Position numbers and translations under genes: made by a program. 14,132 nt of DNA from an uncultured Prevotella sp. (lineage in GTDB: Bacteria > Bacteroidota > Bacteroidia > Bacteroidales > Bacteroidaceae). Numbering within the stretch: position 1 is the first letter of the stretch; each line of letters starts with the position of its first letter. Of the stretch, positions 1-6,378 are shown piece by piece. The notes under the pieces are model-generated. The model searched no databases. It was not told the DNA's origin and saw only the letters and a list, made by a program, of their open reading frames with translations. The stretch spans positions 1-14,132 of the forward strand of contig CAMGFM010000014.1 in the NCBI GenBank assembly GCA_946055365.1, given 5' to 3'.

Positions 1-2406
1 CGGCACAGCACCCGTCGACTCGGGAGAGATCTGTATGAAGCCGCGTGTAACGGTCTCCTCGCCGTTGGCAGCCACCACGCGCACGTCATAGAGACCCACC
101 TTGTCGATGGCTGTGGTCACGCTTGTGGCGTTGGTTGCGCTTGCCACGGTGTTGCCAGTCACGGGATCGATAATCTCCCAAGACTGTGCAGCGTCGGCAA
201 GCACGTCCTCATAGTAGACCTTGAATGTCTCGCCCGGCTTGATTACCGCACGGTCTATCACGATATTGGTGCTTTGTGCGTCATAAGCCACCTCGCTATA
301 GTCGGTCCATGTTATCTCAGAACCCTGCACGCCGTCTGGAGACACGGCACGCACGCCGAAGCGGCACTCACGGTCGCCAATCTTCATCGGCGCGCCCACT
401 ACATAGGCAGCCCAAGAGGTTGTTGAGGTGAGCAGCTGCGGCTCCTCGCCCTTCTGCTGGAAGTAGATGTCAAAATACCATGTGCCTACCTCGTCGTTGT
501 AGGTCTTCTCGCCGTTGCTCTCAGCCTTGCTTTCGTAGCGAATCTTGAAGTCGGCAGATGTGGCGCGGCCGCGCAGCACTTCCACTTCCTTGATTGTGGG
601 AGCGACAGTGGCAAATGTCTGTGACGGATTGCGCAGTGCTATCTCGCCCACATACATCTTATAGTCAGCTGGAGTGTTCTCGAAGCAGAGACCAATCATT
701 GCCACCTCGTCGCCAGAGGCGAGTCCGAGGTTCTCCATTGTCGTGGTGAATGTGGTCCACTCGCCCTGTGTGGCGGCGGGGAGAGCCACTTCCTTATACT
801 TCTTCACGTCGTTCTTGAGAGCCACAAACAGCTTGGCCTTCGGGTCGGTGCCTGCGGGCAGCTTGTAGGTCACTGACAGCTCATAGCTCGGCTCCGTAGC
901 GAGGAGCGTCTTAAAGAGTTTCACGCGTGAGAAGTCAGTTGCTCCGCTCAGCATGAGGCTTGAGCCTCCGCTGTAGGCATCGTCCCAAGACAGCTCGGCG
1001 TTGATGAGACCCGGGAGTGACTGCGCTGTCACCTCGTCGTTGGCATCGGTTATCCAGAAACGCCATGTGGGCAGGAAGTCCTGCATGTTGATGTTGTGCC
1101 ACTTGCTGTCAAATGCCACCTTACCCTCCTTGTAGAACTTGAGACCGTTGCCGAGGCCAAACCTTGACACGAATGGCACCTGGCTGATGGTTGACTTGGC
1201 GGTGAGGAATGTGGCGAGACCGTGGAAACGCTTGAGGTCGGCGTTGCCGAGAGAGCAGTCTGTAGCGATAGAGGGCAGGAGTCCCGGGTTGCGGTTGCCA
1301 CCAGAGAATGTGTACTCGAGCTTCTGCTGATAGGCTTTCTGTATTGCGATGTCAGAAGTGCCGTCGTCGGTCGCGCTCTGGTGCAGGAGGCTCTGTGAGT
1401 GTGCGCCCCAGAAACCTATGGATATGTCGTTGTCGAGAAGCGCGCTCCAGTTGCTGTTCTTAAAGGCGCGTCCCTGGATGTCAAATCCTGCATAGAGGTC
1501 AAACGGATCGCGGTTCATGTCCTGAGCCTTTGTGACAGACTTGCTGAGCGTGCTGGCATACCAGTTATAGTTAAAGAACAGCTGGTCAACCGAGATGTTG
1601 TCGCCTGTGCCGAAGATGCCCGCATTGTGGTTGCCAAGACCTTGGTCAAAAAGGATGTAGCCGTATGCGTTTGTGCCGTCATACCACTGCACCTCAAACT
1701 TCCAGCCAATAGAGGCTGCCTTCTTGTGTACATCGGCAAAGAAAGCCATTATCTGAGAGATGTAATTACCGTTTGAGCTGAACTCTGAATTGACACCCAG
1801 GCCATTGATACCATAGTATTTCATGAACTGCGCGAGCTTGAGCGAGTTCTTGAAAGTGCCGTCACCGTTCTTCTCGATGAGCTTGTTGAAGGTGATGGAG
1901 TAGCTGTTGCCTGCGTTGGCATTGATGTTTGCAGCATATGGTATGGACATCACGCAGCCCACGGTCACGCCGTTCTTGGCAGCCACGTCGCTGAGTCCGG
2001 CAGCCACGCGCACCCACGGTGCAGTCCAGTTGCCATGGCAGGTGATGTACTGCCACATGGAGAAGTTGTCGCCCTCAAAGCAGTAGCGCGGCAGAGCCTT
2101 CCAAGTGGAGGTTGGGTCGTCGAGCGGTGTCCACATGAGCATCTTGCGTCCTGCGGGAACGTTGGCATGAACCTGATAGTCGCCGTCGGTGATGCGCTGC
2201 AAGGGGCGCACGCGTGAGATGTAGAACTGGTCGTCCATGTCTGACACTGAGCCGGGCAGAGAGCCGGGTGTCCAATTCTCAAACAATGTAGCAAAGTTGT
2301 CCCACTGGGCATCCTGAATGTCAAGCGGATGCTCGGGAGTTCTCTGTGCCGATGCCGAAATGCAAGCGAGCAAGGCAGCGGCAAGAATAGTAGATCTTTG
2401 TTTCAT
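1..2406 (-). CDS. Secreted GH85 endo-beta-N-acetylglucosaminidase (3' end beyond window)
   Basis: Predicted to hydrolyse the GlcNAc-GlcNAc bond in the chitobiose core of N-linked glycans. 802 codons are open to the window edge with no stop. Residues 1-20 are a signal peptide ending ASA-QR (LLAC at 12-15 is a weak alternative lipobox). The GH85 barrel follows: MLMWTPLDD (about 88), MWQYITCHGNWTAPWVRVAAG (about 115-137), the catalytic pair N206/E208 in GLGVNSEF, QWYDG (about 240), DQLFFNYNW and DLYAGFDIQGR (303-313). N-x-E matches the family's oxazoline-stabilising Asn and acid/base Glu. A beta-sandwich with AELSWDDAYSGGSS (about 470) comes next, then two Ig/Fn3-like modules (about 600-700 and 715-800). 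ATG 2406 was chosen for its normal signal length and A/T-rich leader; an in-frame ATG at 2454 would add 16 basic/hydrophobic residues. It is divergent from the GH20 gene. Family assignment comes from recalled motifs, not a search. Confidence 0.9.
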   Translation of the reverse strand, partial: MKQRSTILAAALLACISASAQRTPEHPLDIQDAQWDNFATLFENWTPGSLPGSVSDMDDQFYISRVRPLQRITDGDYQVHANVPAGRKMLMWTPLDDPTSTWKALPRYCFEGDNFSMWQYITCHGNWTAPWVRVAAGLSDVAAKNGVTVGCVMSIPYAANINANAGNSYSITFNKLIEKNGDGTFKNSLKLAQFMKYYGINGLGVNSEFSSNGNYISQIMAFFADVHKKAASIGWKFEVQWYDGTNAYGYILFDQGLGNHNAGIFGTGDNISVDQLFFNYNWYASTLSKSVTKAQDMNRDPFDLYAGFDIQGRAFKNSNWSALLDNDISIGFWGAHSQSLLHQSATDDGTSDIAIQKAYQQKLEYTFSGGNRNPGLLPSIATDCSLGNADLKRFHGLATFLTAKSTISQVPFVSRFGLGNGLKFYKEGKVAFDSKWHNINMQDFLPTWRFWITDANDEVTAQSLPGLINAELSWDDAYSGGSSLMLSGATDFSRVKLFKTLLATEPSYELSVTYKLPAGTDPKAKLFVALKNDVKKYKEVALPAATQGEWTTFTTTMENLGLASGDEVAMIGLCFENTPADYKMYVGEIALRNPSQTFATVAPTIKEVEVLRGRATSADFKIRYESKAESNGEKTYNDEVGTWYFDIYFQQKGEEPQLLTSTTSWAAYVVGAPMKIGDRECRFGVRAVSPDGVQGSEITWTDYSEVAYDAQSTNIVIDRAVIKPGETFKVYYEDVLADAAQSWEIIDPVTGNTVASATNATSVTTAIDKVGLYDVRVVAANGEETVTRGFIQISPESTGAVP

Positions 2407-2496
2407 TCGTAAAAAAGTTTGCTTATTGGTTTTTATTAGAAAAAATCGTTTCATGACGGCAGCACATGTCACGCATGGCTGCATTGTTTAAGGCAA

Positions 2497-2517
2497 AGGG
2501 GCGCACGTAGGGGCGCA
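2497..2517. repeat. Short direct repeat, 12-bp period, upstream of GH85
   Basis: AGGGGCGCA occurs at 2497-2505 and again at 2509-2517, separated by CGT. The 12-bp spacing is close to one helical turn, as in direct-repeat activator sites. It lies inside the predicted leader rather than upstream of the candidate promoter, which weakens an activator reading. Confidence 0.4.
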
Positions 2518-2521
2518 ATGA

Positions 2522-2541
2522 AAGCCGGACTCGCCCGGCTT
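2522..2541 (-). promoter_or_regulatory. Hairpin in the predicted GH85 leader
   Basis: AAGCCGG (2522-2528) and CCGGCTT (2535-2541) form a perfect 7-bp GC-rich stem with a 6-nt loop, about 115 nt upstream of the GH85 start. No U-tract follows on the minus strand, so it is not an obvious terminator. It could shape or stabilise the leader RNA; its function is unknown. Confidence 0.4.
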
Positions 2542-2650
2542 CAAACCGCCTGCACACGGCACACCTTCATTTATGTGGTGATTATATATATGTATCTTAT
2601 GTAGCGTCGTTTACGTCCGATGGCATGTCCATCGTCACGGGTTAGCACTG

Positions 2651-2682
2651 CAAAATTATGTCAAAAGATTTACATTCATAAA
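2651..2682 (-). promoter_or_regulatory. Candidate Bacteroidota promoter for the GH85 gene
   Basis: On the minus strand, TAATTTTG (2658-2651) fits the -7 consensus TAnnTTTG. Twenty bases upstream lies TTTA (2682-2679), one mismatch from the -33 TTTG. Transcription would start near 2645, giving an untranslated leader of about 240 nt. The -33 box is imperfect, so this is a moderate call. Confidence 0.45.
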
Positions 2683-2910
2683 TATTGTCACCACTTTTTA
2701 GTTTTTTTATACATGTCGGCATAATTAACGGGGCTTATCACACACATTCTGTCCTTTTGTTACCGCCCATTGACACATGCCCCACACCATGCACGGAGAC
2801 GACATTGCGGCGGCGTGCAGTTGCGCAGCCCCGACTTTGGGACTGTGTCACGGCACTGTCAAGACCATAAAACCATACGGGAGACATCGCAAGGCGTTTT
2901 CCGCCAATTT

Positions 2911-2993
2911 GCAAAGCGGCACTTTGCGACGACAAAACGCCTCTTTGCTGATGCCATAATGGCACTTCATGACCGCAAAAGTGCCACTTTACG
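2911..2993. repeat. Cluster of three palindromic GTGCC/GGCAC repeat copies
   Basis: Copy 1 (2913-2928) is AAAGCGGCACTTTGCG and lies within GCAAAG/CTTTGC arms. Copy 2 (2960-2967) is a partial TGGCACTT. Copy 3 (2977-2993) is AAAAGTGCCACTTTACG. Copies 2 and 3 form an 8-bp perfect hairpin (2960-2967 with 2979-2986). Copies 1 and 3 are inverted relative to each other. Copy 3 matches 5186-5202, on the other side of the GH20 gene, at 16 of 17 positions. This suggests a dispersed REP-like palindromic element. Confidence 0.6.
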
Positions 2994-3040
2994 GATGCAG
3001 GCACAAGGCTTCTTGCAAGACTGTCGGCATGACCGAAACA

Positions 3041-3060
3041 AAAACAAGCGAGCTTGTTTT
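3041..3060. promoter_or_regulatory. Operator-like dyad overlapping the GH20 -33 box
   Basis: AAAACAAGC (3041-3049) and GCTTGTTTT (3052-3060) form a perfect 9-bp inverted repeat with a 2-base centre. Such a small centre suits a dimeric DNA-binding protein better than an RNA hairpin. It overlaps the predicted -33 TTTG at 3058-3061, so a bound protein could block or recruit RNA polymerase. No regulator gene is present in the window. Confidence 0.45.
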
Positions 3061-3088
3061 GTATTTTGCCCAAATTGCACTACCTTTG
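3058..3088 (+). promoter_or_regulatory. Bacteroidota-type promoter for the GH20 gene
   Basis: TTTG at 3058-3061, a 19-base spacer and TACCTTTG at 3081-3088 match the -33/-7 consensus TTTG-N19-21-TAnnTTTG exactly. The start of transcription would be near 3094. That leaves a leader of about 58 nt that is strongly A/T-rich just before the ATG at 3152, as is common in this phylum. Confidence 0.75.
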
Positions 3089-3151
3089 TATCACTCCAGA
3101 AAACACGCACATCATCATATCAATAATAACAATCAATTTAAAAGACAACCT

Positions 3152-5158
3152 ATGACCAAAAAATCAGTACTGCTCACCGCAATCATCGGCGCGCTGACAA
3201 GCCTGTCAGCCCACGGTCAGAACCTTCTGCCCAAGCCACAGTCGTATGTGGCAGGCAAGGGAGTGTTTGACACCTCCGCCACATCGTTCAAGATAGTCAA
3301 CGAGGTTGGCACGACAGCCGACAACATCTACTCTCGCGAATGGCTGCAACGCCACGACAAGAACGCCACGCAGGTGGTGCGCTACGCACGTCTCAACAAT
3401 GCCAGCTCGCCAGAGGCCTACAGGCTGCACGTGACAAAGGACTCGGTGGTGATATATGGCACCACGCCCGACTCGTTTCGCTTTGCATGGCAAACCATAC
3501 GCCAGCTCACCACGAAGAAAGGCATACTCTGCTGCGATGTCGACGACGCTCCTGCCTACAAGTGGCGCTCGCTCATGCTCGACGTGTCACGCCACTTCTT
3601 CCCCATCTCATTCCTCAAGAAGCAGGTGGACATCATGGCGCAGTATAAGTTCAACAGATTTCACATACACCTCACCGACGCCGCGGGCTGGCGCATAGAG
3701 ATAAAACGCTATCCGCGCCTCACCAACTTTGCGGCGTGGCGTCCCGAGGCCTCGTGGAAGGAATGGGGTGCCAACGGCGCACGCTACGTCGAGGAAGGCA
3801 CGCCCGGGGCTTACGGCGGCTACTACACTCAGGACGAGCTGCGCGACCTCGTGAGATATGCCGCCGACAGGGGCATCACCATAGTGCCTGAGATAGAGAT
3901 ACCCGGCCACTCTGAGGAGGTGATGACCGCCTATCCCGAGCTGTCATGCACGCACGAGCCTTACAAGCAGTCGGACTTCTGCCCGGGCAACATCGCCACC
4001 TATGATTTCATGGAAAACGTGCTTAAGGAGGTGATGGACATCTTCCCCTCAGAATACATACATGTGGGCGGCGATGAGGCTGCCAAGAAGTCGTGGCCCG
4101 ACTGTCCGCTCTGCCAGAAGAAGATGAAAGAGCTGGGCATTGACAACGTAGACGGCCTGCAGGCCAACCTCATAGCCCATTTCGGCAAGTTCCTCAGCGA
4201 ACACGGCAGACAACTCGTGGGCTGGGACGAGGTTATAGCGGGCAATCTCTCAAGCAACACCACCGTGATGGTGTGGCGCGGCGTGGAATATGCCAGCGAG
4301 GCCATCAAGCACGGCTATAACGTGGTGCTGTCGCCCGGCGGCTACTGCTATCTCGACGGCTATCAGGACGCGCCGCAGACACAGCCCGAGGCCATAGGAG
4401 GCTATCTCACGACCGAAAAGGTGTATAGCTATGTGCCGGGCGAGGACCTTTCTGACGACATGAAGGCAAAGATAACGGGCGTGCAGGGCAATCTGTGGTG
4501 TGAATACGTGCCTACGGAGGAACATGCCGAGTATATGCTCTACCCGCGTGCGCTCGCCATCGCCGAAATAGGCTGGAACGGCACCAAGACAAAGGACTAT
4601 CCCGACTTCCGCAGGCGCGCCATTGCCGAGATAGAGGTGTTGAGGGGCAAGGGTGTGCATCCGTTTGACCTCAAGAACGAGGTGGGCGAGCGCAAGCTGT
4701 CTCTCGCTCCCATGAAGCACAAGGCGGTGGGCTGCAAGGTCACATATAACAGTCCCATGAACAACGCCTACAAGGCACAGGGCGAGACCACGCTCACCGA
4801 CGGCCGCTTTGGCGGATGGGCGTTTGGCGACAAGCGTTGGCAGGGCTTCATAGGCAAGGGCAACTGCCTTGACGTGACCGTAGACCTCGGCAAGAGACAG
4901 AAAGTGTCGTCGGTGGCAACGGAGTTTATGCAGAGCTGCGGCCCTGAAATCTATTTTCCGGGCGAATATACGGTGTCTGTAAGCGACGACGGCAACAACT
5001 TTACCGAGGTGTTCAGCCAGAAATATGAGGCGGTGAAGACCGACCAGCCCGAGTATAAGTTCCTCACATGGAAAGGCTCAAAGCAGGCACGCTACATCAG
5101 AGTGCAGGCAAAGGCAAGCATAGGATGGGTGTTTGCTGACGAGATAGTGGTGAAGTAA
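3152..5158 (+). CDS. Secreted GH20 beta-N-acetylhexosaminidase with C-terminal discoidin-like domain
   Basis: An exo-enzyme predicted to remove terminal beta-linked GlcNAc or GalNAc from glycans by substrate-assisted catalysis. 668 residues. Residues 1-22 are a signal peptide (cut AHG-Q, no lipobox), so it is periplasmic or secreted. A GH20b-type domain spans about 24-130 and the GH20 barrel about 134-500. Visible motifs are KWRSLMLDVSRHFFP, HIHLTDAAGWRIEIKRYPRL, IVPEIEIPGH, the catalytic D308-E309 pair in HVGGDEAAK, GWDEV and QGNLWCEYV. Residues about 540-668 resemble an F5/8-type (CBM32-like) domain (TLTDGRFGGWAFG, YTVSVSDDG, ARYIRVQAKA). ATG 3152 was preferred over an in-frame ATG at 2969, because the latter lies upstream of the promoter and would bury the signal peptide 61 residues in. 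It is divergent from GH85; both would act on N-glycan cores. Confidence 0.93.
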   Translation: MTKKSVLLTAIIGALTSLSAHGQNLLPKPQSYVAGKGVFDTSATSFKIVNEVGTTADNIYSREWLQRHDKNATQVVRYARLNNASSPEAYRLHVTKDSVVIYGTTPDSFRFAWQTIRQLTTKKGILCCDVDDAPAYKWRSLMLDVSRHFFPISFLKKQVDIMAQYKFNRFHIHLTDAAGWRIEIKRYPRLTNFAAWRPEASWKEWGANGARYVEEGTPGAYGGYYTQDELRDLVRYAADRGITIVPEIEIPGHSEEVMTAYPELSCTHEPYKQSDFCPGNIATYDFMENVLKEVMDIFPSEYIHVGGDEAAKKSWPDCPLCQKKMKELGIDNVDGLQANLIAHFGKFLSEHGRQLVGWDEVIAGNLSSNTTVMVWRGVEYASEAIKHGYNVVLSPGGYCYLDGYQDAPQTQPEAIGGYLTTEKVYSYVPGEDLSDDMKAKITGVQGNLWCEYVPTEEHAEYMLYPRALAIAEIGWNGTKTKDYPDFRRRAIAEIEVLRGKGVHPFDLKNEVGERKLSLAPMKHKAVGCKVTYNSPMNNAYKAQGETTLTDGRFGGWAFGDKRWQGFIGKGNCLDVTVDLGKRQKVSSVATEFMQSCGPEIYFPGEYTVSVSDDGNNFTEVFSQKYEAVKTDQPEYKFLTWKGSKQARYIRVQAKASIGWVFADEIVVK

Positions 5159-5185
5159 GCCTACACGGCTATTTCACCTGACACG

Positions 5186-5244
5186 AAAAGTGCCGCTTTA
5201 CGCTGCAAAAAAAATTATTTTGCGTGGCGTAAAGCGGCACTCTC
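5186..5244. terminator. Strong hairpin between convergent genes; inverted pair of the palindromic repeat
   Basis: AGTGCCGCTTTACGC (5189-5203) pairs perfectly over 15 bp with 5227-5241. A second 6-bp stem sits inside (GCAAAA 5205-5210 with TTTTGC 5218-5223). It lies 30 bases past the GH20 stop and between converging genes, so a bidirectional transcription end is likely. No clean U-tract follows either arm, so classic intrinsic termination is not certain. The arms match the repeat copies upstream of the GH20 gene. Confidence 0.6.
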
Positions 5245-5287
5245 GCTTTGACAAAAGCAGATTTTCGGGGAAACCTAATGTGGGTGT

Positions 5288-5305
5288 CGTGCCGCGGACG
5301 GCACG
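5288..5305. repeat. Small GC-rich hairpin in the convergent gap
   Basis: CGTGCCG (5288-5294) and CGGCACG (5299-5305) form a perfect 7-bp stem with a 4-base loop. It contains GTGCCG/CGGCAC, the core of the nearby palindromic repeat, so it may be a degenerate copy. No U-tract follows. Confidence 0.35.
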
Positions 5306-5365
5306 TTGGAAGACCATGCAAGACTGTATGGGGCAAGGCAAGGGCGCGCCATCCGAAGACCAAAA

Positions 5366-5392
5366 GACGACATGTGTGTACTCTCGCACATG
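5366..5392 (-). terminator. Possible terminator of the acyltransferase gene
   Basis: CATGTGTG (5371-5378) and CGCACATG (5385-5392) form an 8-bp stem with one G-U type pair and a 6-base loop. On the minus strand it lies about 18 nt past the stop of the acyltransferase gene and is followed by TCGTCTTTTGG, a short U-rich tail. The stem is weak, so this is tentative. Confidence 0.4.
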
Positions 5393-5410
5393 CCCTGACA
5401 TACACTTCTC

Positions 5411-5980
5411 TCAACCTTTTAATAATCGTTCATGCTCTTCTATCTCCTCAGGCGTAAACCTCATCTTCAGCAATTTGGCTGGCACGCCTGCTATGACCGA
5501 ATAGGGAGGGAAAGACTTAGTGACCACCGCACCTGCCGCCACCACGGAGCCTCTGCCTATGGTCACTCCCTTGAGTATGGTGACGTTGGCTCCTATCCAC
5601 ACGTCGTCTTCTATGACCACGGGCTTGTCATACTCGTTTTTGCCATTCACCCACTTGTCGCTTACAGTCACATCAGCCATGTATCTGCCAACAATATCCG
5701 TGCGATGGTCGCCCGTGACTATCGTGGGATGAGGTCCGAACATGACCTTACGACCTATCGTGAGGGGTGCTTCAGTGCAGTATATGACGCTCCCTTTGGG
5801 TATTGTCGTGTAATCACCGACAGAGAGGTTTGCCATACCCTTAATGTTAGAAGACCTTGGAAACAGATACACTCCTCGTCCGCAATGTTTCAATTGACGC
5901 CTCCATACATGCGCCCACATCTCATCCCATAGATATGACGGAACGAGCAACATTTTTCTGAAAAAACCATATACCTTCAT
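5411..5980 (-). CDS. Hexapeptide-repeat O-acyltransferase (LbetaH, maltose/galactoside acetyltransferase-like)
   Basis: Predicted to transfer an acyl group, most likely acetyl from acetyl-CoA, to a sugar hydroxyl. 189 residues, within the usual range of about 180-220. Hexapeptide turns are visible at about 50-90 (LSVGDYTTIPKG, LTIGRKVMFGPHPTIV) and 120-155 (VVIEDDVWIGANVTILKGVTIGRGSVVAAGAVV), forming the left-handed beta-helix. H92 in TGDHRTD is at the usual catalytic His position. The C-terminal SVIAGVPAKLLKMRF followed by an acidic helix is standard. The N-terminus (MKVYGFFRKMLLVPSYLWDEMW) is basic and aromatic and may lie on the membrane; there is no cleavable signal, so the enzyme is cytoplasmic. 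It stands alone and converges on GH20. The acceptor is unknown; capsule, LPS or exopolysaccharide sugars are the likeliest. I see no TAnnTTTG promoter upstream. Confidence 0.87.
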   Translation of the reverse strand: MKVYGFFRKMLLVPSYLWDEMWAHVWRRQLKHCGRGVYLFPRSSNIKGMANLSVGDYTTIPKGSVIYCTEAPLTIGRKVMFGPHPTIVTGDHRTDIVGRYMADVTVSDKWVNGKNEYDKPVVIEDDVWIGANVTILKGVTIGRGSVVAAGAVVTKSFPPYSVIAGVPAKLLKMRFTPEEIEEHERLLKG

Positions 5981-6378
5981 TTTTTTGCCTGCTATTAACG
6001 TGAGTTAGATGAATTGTGTGTTTGAGTATCAAGCAACCAGCGAGAAGTGCCGTGACATTGTCGTGTGCATACACAAAAACTGGCAAACGACAATCGCCGT
6101 GATTGGCGAAGACAAAGTCCTGCACTTCGTTCAAGGAAACTCCAGAGTTTTTTGTGTGACGGACGATCTTAGGCAGTTGCTTGACACCACACGCGGAGCG
6201 ACATGCGCCGAGAACAGATAACTAACGGCCTTAACGAGCGTGTCAAACAAGCTGTCTGTCCTGCAAAAGACAGCATCTTGAGGCACGACGGACGCAAAAG
6301 AATAGCGGGCGGCAACACACATCGGATGTGTTGTCGCCCGCATATCGTCTACGCAAAAGCGCGTGTGGCGGTGTCTTA
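5981..6378. other. Intergenic region with several dyads
   Basis: About 400 bases without a credible gene. It contains a dyad ATTGTCGT/ACGACAAT (6057-6064 and 6087-6094), a small stem TCGCC/GGCGA (6094-6098 and 6105-6109), a dyad GCTGTCT/AGACAGC (6251-6257 and 6268-6274), and the terminator-like hairpin at 6305-6341. No TAnnTTTG promoter for the acyltransferase gene is visible on the minus strand. The rest shows nothing recognisable. Confidence 0.6.
6297..6341 (-). terminator. Intrinsic terminator after the nucleotidyltransferase gene
   Basis: On the minus strand, GCGGGCG-A-CAACACA (6341-6327) pairs with TGTGTTG-C-CGCCCGC (6319-6305): two 7-bp stems around one A/C mismatch, with a 7-base loop. 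The U-rich TATTCTTTT follows at once. It lies about 38 nt beyond the stop codon at 6379. On the plus strand the mismatch would be a G-U pair, but no U-run follows, so minus is the functional direction. Confidence 0.75.

Larger units (their letters stand above)
2407..3151. other. Divergent intergenic region between GH85 and GH20 genes
   Basis: This 745-base stretch has no convincing gene; its short open frames overlap each other and resemble no family. It holds the likely promoters of both flanking genes, a roughly 240-nt leader for the GH85 gene with a hairpin and a 9-nt direct repeat, three copies of a palindromic GTGCC/GGCAC repeat at 2911-2993, and a dyad at 3041-3060 overlapping the GH20 -33 box. 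The stretch from about 2700 to 2900 has no structure I can name. Confidence 0.7.

Noticed and set aside
2911..2993. CRISPR array
   Set aside because: The repeats are inverted, short, unevenly spaced and only three in number, without unique spacers of constant length.
2738..3126. Overlapping open frames of 60-118 residues on both strands in the GH85/GH20 gap
   Set aside because: They overlap each other in several frames, contain the palindromic repeats and promoter elements, and show no protein-like motif.
2969..3151. N-terminal 61-residue extension of the GH20 protein
   Set aside because: The ATG at 2969 precedes the promoter, and the extension would put the signal peptide inside the protein; ATG 3152 fits both promoter and signal.
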